DNA of 64,000 nt. It comes from Clostridium homopropionicum DSM 5847. GTDB lineage: Bacteria > Bacillota > Clostridia > Clostridiales > Clostridiaceae. A program made the position numbers and the translations under genes. Of this stretch, positions 37,344 through 45,817 are shown in pieces. The notes under the pieces are model-generated. The model was not told the DNA's origin, searched no databases, and saw only the letters and a list, made by a program, of their open reading frames with translations. Within the stretch, counting starts at the first letter, position 1, and each line of letters opens with the position of its first letter. The stretch lies in contig NZ_LHUR01000027.1 of the NCBI RefSeq assembly GCF_001263795.1, positions 1-64,000 of the forward strand, read 5' to 3'.

Positions 37344-37703
37344 TTACAGATTTTTATGTTCAACATATTCAACTATAGTGCCATCTAAATGCTGAACAGT
37401 CATATTCATTCCAGTTGGTACTTCCTTTACATCTCTGATAATCTTAGGATTATTCTTTAATAAGAAATCTTTAAATTCAACAACTGAATCTACTAAAAAT
37501 GTTACTTGTGTGCTTCTAAATGGCTTTAACGCTTCATTAGTGCCACTTATTATTAAAACATTGCCTATTTGTGCAAGCTCTAAGTCAGCTTCAGAATACT
37601 TGAATCTTAACTTGCATTTTTCATTAAATATTTTTTCATAAAATTCAATTGCCTGCTCCAAATCATTTACATAAAATCGATTTAAAATTTGTTTTACCTT
37701 CAT
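37344..37703 (-). CDS. VOC-family (glyoxalase/bleomycin-resistance-like) protein
   Basis: About 119 residues of one VOC domain: RFYVNDLEQAIEFYEKIF at the start and TVQHLDGTIVEYVEHKN at the end with the Glu ligand. The N-terminal metal His is replaced (NRFYV), so metal binding is uncertain. The ATG at 37703 follows AGGAGTGAAAAAC; the GTG upstream is less likely. It precedes the YCII gene. Confidence 0.78.
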   Translation of the reverse strand: MKVKQILNRFYVNDLEQAIEFYEKIFNEKCKLRFKYSEADLELAQIGNVLIISGTNEALKPFRSTQVTFLVDSVVEFKDFLLKNNPKIIRDVKEVPTGMNMTVQHLDGTIVEYVEHKNL

Positions 37704-37747
37704 GTTTTTCACTCCTAAACCAATATATTATTTCAAAATTTAAGCTG

Positions 37748-38209
37748 TTACTCTTCATAAATAACTTTCTCAAACTCTGTAATGTAGATATCTTTACTGA
37801 CCTCAATATCATTTTTTTCTTTATAACCATTCTTATTATATAAGCCAATAGCAGGCATGTTCTTCTTCCCAGTGCACACCACTATTTTATTTATATTTCT
37901 CTCAAGTCCTTCTACAAAATTAATTAGTTTATCCGCAATACCCATCTTAAAAAATAGTGGATGTACTGCAACTCTATGTATATCCACCACATTCTCAGAA
38001 ATCTTATATGAAATTACTCCTGCTAAAACATTATCTTTATAGCATCCATAAAAAACTTCATCACATTCCATTAAACTTTCTATTGTATCCTTTAAAGTAG
38101 GTATTTCGTAAAATCCTATTATTTCAGCCTCAATTTTATATGAGGCTATTTGTAATTCCAATACATGTTTAGCTGTTTCTAAATTTTTTAAATTTAGTTT
38201 TTCAATCAT
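37748..38209 (-). CDS. GNAT-family N-acetyltransferase
   Basis: About 153 residues. Acetyl-CoA binding motif VHPLFFKMGIADKLINFVE and C-terminal MPAIGLYNKNGYKEKNDIEV are typical. The frame can be read back to 38302, but the first 31 codons are the tail of a broken AraC gene; the ATG at 38209 has GGGAG nine bases upstream and is the likely true start. Substrate unknown. Confidence 0.8.
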   Translation of the reverse strand: MIEKLNLKNLETAKHVLELQIASYKIEAEIIGFYEIPTLKDTIESLMECDEVFYGCYKDNVLAGVISYKISENVVDIHRVAVHPLFFKMGIADKLINFVEGLERNINKIVVCTGKKNMPAIGLYNKNGYKEKNDIEVSKDIYITEFEKVIYEE

Positions 38210-38229
38210 TTCATTTTTCTCCCTTAGCA

Positions 38230-38828
38230 TATCCTGTCGTCTTCTCCCAAATTCTTTTACCTTAGATACATGAAGCTGCTGATATTTTTTTTGGAGTAAC
38301 ACCTATATACTTTTTAAACAACCTAATAAACTGTGAATGATAAGGAATCTAGACATTCTAGTATAAGATTTTTCAATGCTTGCTCAATAGCAAACCCACG
38401 GCTTCGTTTTGCAGTGAAATAAGCATCAATAAATAATAAATACGCTAGTAAGTGCTTTTGTGAGCTTAAAGTTACTCTATGCCCGCTTAGGAAATAATGG
38501 ATAGAAAAATCCTGTAATGTTCTAGGCTTCAAATGTTCTGAACATTATTTACACTAATTTCATGAATTACATTTGGATCAGCAATAAATATATCTCCTTC
38601 TTTTATATAATATGACTGTTTATCAAAATTAAAAGTACCTTCTCCAGAAGTTATAATATATAGCTCGAAACAGTTGTGGAAATGAGGTTGATTTGAAATT
38701 TGATTGAAATCGAAATTGCAGAAAAATCCAACTTTTGAAGATATGCTGTACTTACCAAAGTTTTCTTCCAAATACATTCCATTAATGTGACTAGAATCAA
38801 ACACATACTCTTTATCAAAGCTGTACAT
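38230..38828 (-). pseudogene. AraC-family regulator, disrupted and internally deleted
   Basis: The N-terminal cupin is intact from the ATG at 38828 (MYSFDKEYVFDSSHINGMYL, QPHFHNCFELYIITSGEG, IFIADPNVIHEISV). It stops at 38529, where a foreign 180-bp segment begins. After it, three frames together give SQFIRLFKKYIGVTPKK and YQQLHVSKV, the end of the second helix-turn-helix, with a frameshift in a run of eight A. Most of the DNA-binding domain is gone. It faces the deleted hydroxypyruvate isomerase at 38972, its likely former target. Confidence 0.8.
38348..38526. mobile_element. MITE-like insertion in the AraC pseudogene
   Basis: The segment has imperfect terminal inverted repeats. The left end reads CTAGACATT, then AGATTTTTCA; the right end, reverse complemented, reads CTAGAACATT, then GGATTTTTCT. 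Length is about 180 bp and it interrupts the AraC reading frame. It is open in one minus-strand frame (SGHRVTLSSQKHLLAYLLF), but I recognise no protein family. No clear target-site duplication was seen because the flanking host gene is also deleted. Confidence 0.5.
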
Positions 38829-38971
38829 ATTAACTCTTTCTTTCCCTTTCAATATAATTCAATAATATCTTCCCTTTCCCAAGTAGTCAATTTAATTTCG
38901 CATTATGATGATTTTATAAAATTAATATATCGTATAATACAGTTATTAGAATAACTTTTGGAGGTTTTAAA

Positions 38972-39256
38972 ATGAAAAAGTCAGTATGTATTGAAACTAT
39001 TTTTACTGAAGTTCCTTTTGAAGAGAGATTTAAGCTTGTAGAAGAAGCAGGCTTTAGCTATATTGAATACATTAATTATATAGGGTATATCCATATTGCA
39101 GATGTCCCTGGAAGACACGAACCAGGTACAGGTGAAATAAATTTTTCAAATATCTTTAACGTATTAAATTCCTTAAAGTATGGTGGATTCATAGGTTTTG
39201 AACTATTTCCCTCAAAAGCATCAGGTATAGTAGTATCAGAACTATTAAAGCTTTAA
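38972..39256 (+). pseudogene. Hydroxypyruvate isomerase with large in-frame deletion
   Basis: The first 32 codons (MKKSVCIETIFTEVPFEERF) match the start of Hyi-type TIM-barrel isomerases, and the last 57 (YIGYIHIADVPGRHEPGTGE, GFIGFELFPSK) match their end. About 160 residues of the normal 260 are missing, including most of the barrel, yet the frame is kept. GGAGG and a TATAAT (38933-38938) are still present. The product cannot be an active isomerase. Confidence 0.82.
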
Positions 39257-39286
39257 TTCTACTAAAAAGCAAATTATTTATGATTA

Positions 39287-39328
39287 TTAAAAAATACCGT
39301 AAAATTCGTTAATGAATATTACGGTATT
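39287..39328 (-). terminator. Terminator of the secreted-protein gene
   Basis: AATACCGTAA (39293-39302) pairs with TTACGGTATT (39319-39328), with further pairing in the loop. TTTTTT follows on the minus strand. Confidence 0.78.
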
Positions 39329-39363
39329 ATGTCTTATTATTTTTAGTGTCAATTTAGCATTTA

Positions 39364-39870
39364 TTATCTACCAATAAATGTAGCTGTTCCATTATCTCCA
39401 CTATAAGGAGGTGCTCCTTCAACAGTAACATAACAAATTACTAATTTATACTCTGCCCCACTCGGAATATCTTCAGTAAAAGTTAATACAAATGTTTTTG
39501 CTGAACCATTTTTTGATTCTATTTTAACATTGCTATCAGTAAGCGAATTTCTAGCATTAACTTTATCATTTTTACCAAGAGTAGCTATACCTTTTGGTAT
39601 AACATTTATTGTATCTTGAATCCAGTAATTAGTTGCCTTCGTTCCTAACTTCATATCAACATCTCTATCATAACTAATTTGGATTTGATTAGGTGAAATC
39701 TGTTCAGTTTTTACTAGCATTGGAATAGGAAATTGTCTCTCCTTCTCAACATAGTTTGCAGAAGCAGCAAAAGTTTCCTTATTAGCCACAGTATTTACAA
39801 TGTTGTTCAAAGATACTTGAAGTAATACAAAAACAAATGCGAATAAAAAATACTTTAAAAATTTCTTCAT
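39364..39870 (-). CDS. Secreted protein, unknown function
   Basis: A 168-residue protein with a signal peptide (KYFLFAFVFVLLQVSLNNIV) and a predicted beta-rich body: PIPMLVKTEQISPNQIQISY, DRDVDMKLGTKATNYWIQDT and AKTFVLTFTEDIPSGAEYKL. The motifs resemble bacterial Ig-like domains (SbsA/Big-type repeat) found on clostridial surface proteins. It has no cell-wall anchor. AGGAGG-like site (AGGAGG TT) lies before the ATG. It is transcribed alone. Confidence 0.72.
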   Translation of the reverse strand: MKKFLKYFLFAFVFVLLQVSLNNIVNTVANKETFAASANYVEKERQFPIPMLVKTEQISPNQIQISYDRDVDMKLGTKATNYWIQDTINVIPKGIATLGKNDKVNARNSLTDSNVKIESKNGSAKTFVLTFTEDIPSGAEYKLVICYVTVEGAPPYSGDNGTATFIGR

Positions 39871-40030
39871 AGTAACCTCCTAGTGTAATTAAATTAGTGT
39901 TTTTACAAAACTATATTTCCCCACAATTATTATATATATTAAGATAAATTCTTCCATGATAAGTTATCAATTTGACTTTTGAATTTATTATAACAATATT
40001 TTACAGTATCGCTCCAATGTAATCAAAAAT

Positions 40031-40076
40031 AAAAAAACCTAAAGAGATATTATTAGAATATCTCCTCGGCTTTTTT
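40031..40076 (-). terminator. Terminator after the PAT-type GNAT gene
   Basis: GAGATATT/AATATCTC (40044-40051 with 40057-40064) is embedded between an A-tract and a T-tract. Read on the minus strand it is followed by GGTTTTTTTATTTTT. Confidence 0.8.
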
Positions 40077-40149
40077 CCTTACGTGCAAACAATTATTTGT
40101 TCGTTTTCTCCGATATAAGTTAGTTACAAACTGCGAAACCCTATTCAAT

Positions 40150-40662
40150 CTATACTTCTACTGGATTTTTAGGACCTTTAAGCTCTAATTGATAAAAAGC
40201 AAGATTAAGCCACTTTCCAAATTTATATCCAGCTTTATGTATAGTTCCTGAATACTTAAAGCCTAGCTTTTCATGCAGTTTAATGCTCTTCTCATTTGCT
40301 TCATCAATTCCAGCAACTATTGTGGCAAATTCTCTTTCATTAGAAATCCTTACTATTTCATTAATTAATGCAGTTCCTATGCCTTTATTTCTATATTTGT
40401 CATGAACATAAATAGAGTGTTCAATAGTATACTTGTAAGCTGGCCATGCTCTAAATGGTCCAAAGGTAGCAAAACCCATTACCTTACCACTTTCTTCAAA
40501 AACTAATACAGGATACCCTTCTTGCATTTTTTTATCATACCACTGTTTTCTTTCATCAATAGTATGAGCTTTGTAAGCATATATTGCTGTTGTATTCAAT
40601 ATAGCTTCATTATATATTTCTAATATCTCTGTTAAATCCTTTTCCATTGCTTCTCTTATCAT
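40150..40662 (-). CDS. GNAT acetyltransferase, phosphinothricin/methionine-sulfoximine type
   Basis: A 170-residue enzyme of the PAT/MnaT branch. Signs are MIREAMEKDLTEILEIYNEA, FATFGPFRAWPAYKYTIEHSIYV, YRNKGIGTALINEIV (acetyl-CoA loop) and KLHEKLGFKYSGTIHKAGYK. Such enzymes detoxify L-methionine sulfoximine or sulfone and phosphinothricin-like amino acids. The subfamily is clear; the natural substrate is inferred. Confidence 0.85.
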   Translation of the reverse strand: MIREAMEKDLTEILEIYNEAILNTTAIYAYKAHTIDERKQWYDKKMQEGYPVLVFEESGKVMGFATFGPFRAWPAYKYTIEHSIYVHDKYRNKGIGTALINEIVRISNEREFATIVAGIDEANEKSIKLHEKLGFKYSGTIHKAGYKFGKWLNLAFYQLELKGPKNPVEV

Positions 40663-40785
40663 TTTTATCCCCTCTTCTCATCAATTAGTCACACCTAGAT
40701 AAACTACATTTTCTAGTAATTCATTTGGGTGTATATAATCCTTAAATACACTAGGTATGATTCAATCTCCTACAAATTTATAATA

Positions 40786-41469
40786 TCATAAAACTTCTGC
40801 AAATGCTCTAATTGGTAAAGCCGCAACTTTCTTTGCCTTCAAAGGAACTGCAAAAAAGCGAAATTTTTTACCATACAGATTCTCTAAACCTGTTAAGTTT
40901 TCAACTATTAGAATACCATTTTTAAGAAATCTTGTGTGTGCAGGGCGTTCCATTATTTTTGAACTATCCACATTAATTGTATCTACCCCAACAAGTTTTA
41001 CGCCTGAATTAATTAAGTATTCAATAAGTCTTTCAGATATGTATGGATATTCGTAATATTCTTCTTGTCCCCAATATTTATCCCATCCAAAATTGAATAA
41101 AACAGCCTTTCCTTTTAGATCAAATTCCTCTGTAATTACATCTATATCAACACAGTTAAATTTTTCTATACCTCGTACATCAATAACAACACCCTCGAGA
41201 ATAACTTCATCAATTTTTATTTCACTAATATCTCTAAGCTCAGGATAACGATGATATGGTGAATCAAGATAAGTACCTACAGAAGTTTGGAATAATATTT
41301 CTGTTATCTCAAAAGCAGCTTTACCTTGATATTTTGGTAAAGATTGTTCATGTGTAACAAAAGGATGAATATGTGCAGTATATTGTGTTACCGAACCATC
41401 TTCATTCTTTATTTTAAACCCTGGCATATTATCTTCAAAATCATGACTTAAATCAATAAACTTTTTCAT
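40786..41469 (-). CDS. Cyclase-family (KynB-like) hydrolase with altered metal motif
   Basis: About 227 residues of the cyclase/arylformamidase fold: FIDLSHDFEDNMPG at the start and GVDTINVDS, NLTGLENL further on. The canonical HxGTHxDxPxH appears as SVGTYLDSPYH, so two metal-binding His are replaced by Ser and Tyr while Asp, Pro and the last His stay. Catalysis may therefore be altered. The start at 41469 follows AGGGTGCAA. Single gene, function uncertain. Confidence 0.75.
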   Translation of the reverse strand: MKKFIDLSHDFEDNMPGFKIKNEDGSVTQYTAHIHPFVTHEQSLPKYQGKAAFEITEILFQTSVGTYLDSPYHRYPELRDISEIKIDEVILEGVVIDVRGIEKFNCVDIDVITEEFDLKGKAVLFNFGWDKYWGQEEYYEYPYISERLIEYLINSGVKLVGVDTINVDSSKIMERPAHTRFLKNGILIVENLTGLENLYGKKFRFFAVPLKAKKVAALPIRAFAEVL

Positions 41470-41527
41470 TTGCACCCTACCCTTCATTAATATATTCTCT
41501 AATAAATATTATCACTGTATGCCACTA

Positions 41528-41932
41528 CTATCTGTAGTCCATTTTGCAGTTTAAGCAATAGCTTTTATGTACACATAATACTTTTCCGCAGTTTTTGTAT
41601 TTCCATTTTTCAATTTCCAGCTTAATAAATTCACTTATACCGTATTTATTAATGGTGTTTAAATTATCTATAACACTTAGATGATATTTTTCAACATACC
41701 TTTTCTCAAGTCTTCTCAATCTAGGGCACGGGTATTTTTCACATTCGTGACAATATGTGAACTCAGATTTATTATGTTCTTCACAAAGCTTTATGCTGCA
41801 TTTATTGCAATGTGCTACCTTATTGGTACCTATGGTAATACAGCCACTGCACTTATTTTTTTCTCTTAGGTAAGCAATGCAAACTCCACAGTTTATACCA
41901 CAAGGCGCTATTAATTCTTTGGAAAATCCCAT
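41528..41932 (-). CDS. DUF3795 cysteine-rich protein
   Basis: A 134-residue protein with many Cys pairs: APCGINCGVCIAYL, KCSGC, HCNKCSIKLC, FTYCHECEKYPCPRL, and VHKSYCLNCK. This is the DUF3795 pattern, thought to bind zinc or a cluster. The function is unknown. GGGAGA precedes the ATG. Confidence 0.82.
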   Translation of the reverse strand: MGFSKELIAPCGINCGVCIAYLREKNKCSGCITIGTNKVAHCNKCSIKLCEEHNKSEFTYCHECEKYPCPRLRRLEKRYVEKYHLSVIDNLNTINKYGISEFIKLEIEKWKYKNCGKVLCVHKSYCLNCKMDYR

Positions 41933-42001
41933 ATCCTTATCTCCCTTACCCTAAAATACACAATTTATACTGATACTTTCATGTAAATATCCTATATGTT
42001 T

Positions 42002-42532
42002 TTATTTTCTTTCATATTGGATTAACCATTGATTAAATATAACCATAATTTTATGAATAAAAACTAAATTAATAACCATAATAACAAATCCTAAAATAGA
42101 ATATAAAATGATTATATTTAATGGCAATATCTCCACAACCTTCTTAATAATATAAATGCAGAAAGGGAGACATATAATGCTTGTAACAACAGTAGGTATG
42201 TATTTTCTTATTATTAATGCTTGGAAACAGTGTATTAACAAATGTAAAGTAAAGGCTATAAATAAGCCTGTCCATAAATTATATCTATTAGTTATATAAG
42301 AAGTAACTGTAATTATGCTAATTAAGATGAACTCTTCAGCTACTCCTAATGCAAAGGATGCAGTTGTAATATTATCAAAATGGTAGAATAATTTTTTTGA
42401 TAATCTAGGGAACTTATTATATAAAAAGGATTTATTTTTTCTTATCCATGCCTGCATAAATATCATTTCCTCAAAATCGTGAAACATAAAAAGTAGTGGA
42501 AAAAGCCATATAATTGCTTGCATATTATTCAC
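42002..42532 (-). CDS. HXXEE-domain membrane protein
   Basis: A 176-residue integral membrane protein with about five helices. The N-terminal LFPLLFMFHDFEEM has the family HxxEE motif, and a second LGVAEEFILISII and LHLLIHCFQAL carry more Glu/His. A metal-dependent activity is suspected for the family but not shown. Confidence 0.8.
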   Translation of the reverse strand: MNNMQAIIWLFPLLFMFHDFEEMIFMQAWIRKNKSFLYNKFPRLSKKLFYHFDNITTASFALGVAEEFILISIITVTSYITNRYNLWTGLFIAFTLHLLIHCFQALIIRKYIPTVVTSIICLPFCIYIIKKVVEILPLNIIILYSILGFVIMVINLVFIHKIMVIFNQWLIQYERK

Positions 42533-42628
42533 CTGTCTTCACCTCTTAGCATGTATTATACAACTAATTTTAATTAATAGGTAAATATTCTAATATTCAT
42601 ATTTTATTTAAGTTCAATTTTGAGAAAT

Positions 42629-42667
42629 AATAAAACCCCTATCCTAATTCTCGGATGGAGGTTTTAT
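42629..42667. terminator. Hairpin terminator after the zinc-ribbon gene
   Basis: ATAAAACC and GGTTTTAT with inner ATCC/GGAT (42629-42644 with 42653-42667) make a long imperfect stem with A/T flanks. It lies 60 bp after the zinc-ribbon stop. Confidence 0.65.
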
Positions 42668-42726
42668 TTCCCCTCATACTACTAAATTCTATATAATTTA
42701 CACTTAGGAAATAAAAGTGTGTATTA

Positions 42727-42939
42727 TTATCGTCCCATAAGAAAGTCTAAAACATTCCATCCACTAGATGTCATATCTTTATACAATTCTGTATAGCCAC
42801 ATTTTGTGCAACTGATAGTTATAAATTTTTTATTTTGTACATCAAATATCTTTGCAAAATTTCCACCTGTTGCTTGAAATTGGTCTGACTCATATTGCAT
42901 ATTACCACATTTAGGACACACATATTGTTTTTGCTCCAT
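42727..42939 (-). CDS. Small zinc-ribbon protein
   Basis: A 70-residue protein with two CxxC pairs, YVCPKCGNM and ISCTKCGYTELYKD, and the ending SGWNVLDFLMGR. This is a known stand-alone nucleic-acid-binding-type zinc ribbon (Zn_ribbon_13-like). Function unknown. GGGAGG precedes the ATG. Confidence 0.82.
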   Translation of the reverse strand: MEQKQYVCPKCGNMQYESDQFQATGGNFAKIFDVQNKKFITISCTKCGYTELYKDMTSSGWNVLDFLMGR

Positions 42940-42971
42940 TTTAAAACCTCCCTTTATATAGTTAATATATT

Positions 42972-43484
42972 CTATTTTAAACGTAAAATATAATTATTAT
43001 ATTCATTGATTGAACTCTCTAGTATGAATTTACAATTAATTAATACTTTATTTGAACCAGTATTTGTTTTTAGTACTTTAGTTGCTGTTATTCCCATACA
43101 ATTATGGAATTTCGAAGCCCAATTTATTAACAAAGATAACGCTTCTGTCATTAGTCCTTTCTCTCTATAGCCTGGAGATAGAGAATAACCGACTTCTACA
43201 CCTCCGTCCTCCTTAGGTATCCCTTTAAAACCAATAAACCCAATTCCTTTATAATTGTTTTTGATAATAATTAACCAATATGTAAACCATTCATGAGCCA
43301 TTTTATCTGCATTTTTCATTTTGTCCAATTTTCTTGATATTGCTAATTTAGTTTGACCTAATAAAGCTTCCTGTTCAATTGGGATTTGAATTTTTTCAAG
43401 GGTATTATCATTAATATATGATAACTCATCGAATGATAAAGGCTTCAAAACCAACCTGTTAGACTCTAATTTTGTACTAGTCAT
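42972..43484 (-). CDS. GNAT-family N-acetyltransferase (RimJ-like)
   Basis: About 170 residues: ESNRLVLKPLSFDELSYI at the start, GVEVGYSLSPGYREKGLMTEAL as acetyl-CoA loop, and a shortened C-terminal motif. It is nearest to RimJ/RimL-type enzymes. The ATG at 43484 has GGAG nine bases upstream. It lies 20 bp after the phosphatase gene. Confidence 0.8.
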   Translation of the reverse strand: MTSTKLESNRLVLKPLSFDELSYINDNTLEKIQIPIEQEALLGQTKLAISRKLDKMKNADKMAHEWFTYWLIIIKNNYKGIGFIGFKGIPKEDGGVEVGYSLSPGYREKGLMTEALSLLINWASKFHNCMGITATKVLKTNTGSNKVLINCKFILESSINEYNNYILRLK

Positions 43485-43504
43485 TGCTTTACACTCCATT
43501 ATTA

Positions 43505-44068
43505 CTAAAGAATAAATTCTTCTATATTTATAATATCTCGTCCTTCAAAAGTTAAACAAACAACAAAGGGCATAATATTTTTAATTCTATCGAATTCTGC
43601 TAAACCAAACCTATTATTGAAATAATTTACTACTGTACTTAATGCTGTACCGTGACATCCTATAGCAATATTTCCATCTATATTTTCTTCAAGTACACTC
43701 ATTAAAGCTTTTATATTTCTTTCTTGAACCTCCTTTAAGCACTCTCCCTCAGGCAGCTTATAGTCGAAATTACTCCATTGCTCTTTTGCAAATGCATTAA
43801 AATCCTCAATCCACAAACCATTATTAATCTTTCTTTCTCTGAAATCATCTACAATATGGATATTTAGGCCTAAGCTCTCCGCGAAGTCTTTTACCGTGTC
43901 AACTGCTCTCTTATAAGGGCTAGAAAAAACTTTTGTAATACTTTTTTCACTTAGAAACTCTGTTACCTTTTTACAATCTTTACAGCCTTCTTCTGTAAGA
44001 GGGCGGCTATAATCATCAACAACTGAAAAATTAGGTTTTGCATGTCTTACAAAATATACTTTTCTCAT
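43505..44068 (-). CDS. Histidine phosphatase-family protein
   Basis: A 187-residue phosphoglycerate-mutase-like protein with the catalytic VYFVRHAKPNF (RHA), KVFSSPYKRAVDTV and the second His in IAIGCHGTALSTVV. It is a small-molecule phosphatase of unknown substrate. It lies 9 bp after the membrane-protein gene upstream and 20 bp before the GNAT, so the three are probably co-transcribed. Confidence 0.85.
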   Translation of the reverse strand: MRKVYFVRHAKPNFSVVDDYSRPLTEEGCKDCKKVTEFLSEKSITKVFSSPYKRAVDTVKDFAESLGLNIHIVDDFRERKINNGLWIEDFNAFAKEQWSNFDYKLPEGECLKEVQERNIKALMSVLEENIDGNIAIGCHGTALSTVVNYFNNRFGLAEFDRIKNIMPFVVCLTFEGRDIINIEEFIL

Positions 44069-44077
44069 AGTAATCTC

Positions 44078-44509
44078 CTACTTTGCTCTTTTATAAAATA
44101 ATCCTGCAATATATCCAATTAAAGAAAATAATATAATTGGCAAAATTAATATACAATAGTTTATAGGTTCTGGAACGTTAGATTTAATAAAATAGTATAA
44201 ACCATACATTGGAACAAACGAAAAAAATACTGGGAAAATATACACTGCTGTTATATTTGTAATATGTTTAAAAATGATAATGAAAATATTAATAGCCCAA
44301 AATGCGCCAACAAATATACTATAACTTTTATTTTTGTTAATTCCGCTGTAAAACCCATAAATAAGCCAAGCTACCAAAAATAGAATTGTTGAAATAATAT
44401 TTAAAGCATTTAACCTAGTAGCGTATAAAGCATTGCTAAAATTTGCAACAGTTGGTAATATGGCAATTAAAAATGCAAATGCTAAATGACGATAATATTT
44501 ATTAATGAT
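44078..44509 (-). CDS. Small membrane protein, probable non-AUG start (ATC/ATT)
   Basis: From the TTG at 44377 the frame gives only 99 residues, starting inside a membrane helix (VAWLIYGF). The same frame stays open upstream for 44 more codons (NKYYRHLAFAFLIAILPTVA), and GGGGG lies six bases before an ATC (44509) and nine before an ATT (44506); no ATG, GTG or TTG is available there. The full product of about 143 residues has four to five helices. I do not recognise the family. Either a rare start codon is used or the start has been lost. Confidence 0.6.
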   Translation of the reverse strand: MINKYYRHLAFAFLIAILPTVANFSNALYATRLNALNIISTILFLVAWLIYGFYSGINKNKSYSIFVGAFWAINIFIIIFKHITNITAVYIFPVFFSFVPMYGLYYFIKSNVPEPINYCILILPIILFSLIGYIAGLFYKRAK

Positions 44510-44526
44510 TGTCCACCCCCTTTAAT

Positions 44527-45063
44527 TTATTTAGATTTACTAAGTATACCTTTTTTATTCAAATCTAGTTGTTTTGATTTAAGCTGAATAATAAATTCCT
44601 CAATTGCTGATATACTTGCAACAAGGCAAATTATGTACATCAACACAGTTGTATTAATATATAGAAGTAATATAGGAAATATGAATAACACTATTCCTGT
44701 AATTTTATTTCCATAAGTGTGAATACTCGCAAAGGTTTTATATTTTTTTAATGCTACAATCATCGCAGCTAATCTAATGATGGCAATTAAAATAATCCAA
44801 ATTACAATTTCTCTTGCAGGATTTACTATTGGGTAAATCAAAAATAATAGTACACCTACCATTATCATATCAGCTATAGAATCAAGCTTTGCCCCAAGCT
44901 TACTTGCCGTTCCTGTCTTTCTAGCAATGAAACCATCTAAAATATCACTGAATCCACAAATAATATATATTACATAAAAGTATAAACTTAATGGCTTAAT
45001 ATAAAGCAAAATCAAAGAAAAAATTATTCTACTAAATGATACATAATTTGCTACAAATTTCAT
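44527..45063 (-). CDS. CDP-alcohol phosphatidyltransferase
   Basis: A 178-residue membrane enzyme with the full CDP-alcohol motif: DGFIARKTGTASKLGAKLD followed by SIAD, that is DGxxAR(x)8GxxxDxxxD. It has five to six helices and would make a phospholipid from CDP-diacylglycerol and an alcohol (PgsA-like by length). A basic tail (KKGILSKSK) follows. It is clustered with the small membrane protein gene downstream. Confidence 0.87.
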   Translation of the reverse strand: MKFVANYVSFSRIIFSLILLYIKPLSLYFYVIYIICGFSDILDGFIARKTGTASKLGAKLDSIADMIMVGVLLFLIYPIVNPAREIVIWIILIAIIRLAAMIVALKKYKTFASIHTYGNKITGIVLFIFPILLLYINTTVLMYIICLVASISAIEEFIIQLKSKQLDLNKKGILSKSK

Positions 45064-45088
45064 ACACTTACACCGCCTAATAATAACT

Positions 45089-45697
45089 TTACAGTGCTGT
45101 AGGCAATTTATATTTAATCATTTCAATGCAGTTAGTATTGTTTTCTAATGTTTCAGTTGTGATTTTAATAGGATTAGCAAATATTGTTGGATAATCAATT
45201 TCAGCATATTCTGGACGAATCGGAAATGCAAGTTGCTCCTTATCAATAAAGAATTGAGCATTTTTCCCATTTGTATTTCCACGAGCATCAATTCTAATCC
45301 AAGTGTTTAAAGATGAAATAAACACTGCATTTAAGGCATGTATACAGTATCCCGTATCTGGAGTATCACCTAATGTTAGCTTCTGATAGCAGAAGCCAGT
45401 TGGTATGCCTTCGAATCTCAAAAGTGCAGCAAGTAACATTGACTTTGCATAACAAATGCCTTCTTTATACTTTAATACTTCTGACGCAGTCCTTGTAACT
45501 CTCTCACTTTGAATATCCCAAGAATGTGAAATCTTATCCCTAACATATTCGAAAGCAATTTTTACTTTTCCAATTTCATTTGAATCATTTGTAAACAATT
45601 CTTTAGCTTTATTTTGTATAGTTATATTACCAAAATCAACATACTTATTTGCTAATAAATATTTAGATAAATCTTCATATTCTAATAAAAAATCCAT
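45089..45697 (-). CDS. Transglutaminase-like cysteine protease domain protein
   Basis: A 202-residue transglutaminase-like fold. The triad is Cys in YKEGICYAKSMLLAALLR, His in YCIHALNAVFI and Asp in WIRIDARGNTNG. No signal peptide. It is probably a cytoplasmic protease or amidase. A GGAG lies upstream of the ATG. Confidence 0.85.
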   Translation of the reverse strand: MDFLLEYEDLSKYLLANKYVDFGNITIQNKAKELFTNDSNEIGKVKIAFEYVRDKISHSWDIQSERVTRTASEVLKYKEGICYAKSMLLAALLRFEGIPTGFCYQKLTLGDTPDTGYCIHALNAVFISSLNTWIRIDARGNTNGKNAQFFIDKEQLAFPIRPEYAEIDYPTIFANPIKITTETLENNTNCIEMIKYKLPTAL

Positions 45698-45817
45698 CTA
45701 TTCTCCTCCATTGAATAAATATTTCTAAATGCAAAACAGTTACTCATTTATATTTAACTTTACATACAATATTATCACTTTATTCCACAGCTTGGAATAG
45801 CCTTTAACTTTCCATAG

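Noticed and set aside
38209-38302. N-terminal extension of the GNAT at 37748
   Set aside because: The extra 31 codons match the tail of the broken AraC gene in a shifted frame and precede the ribosome site at GGGAG.
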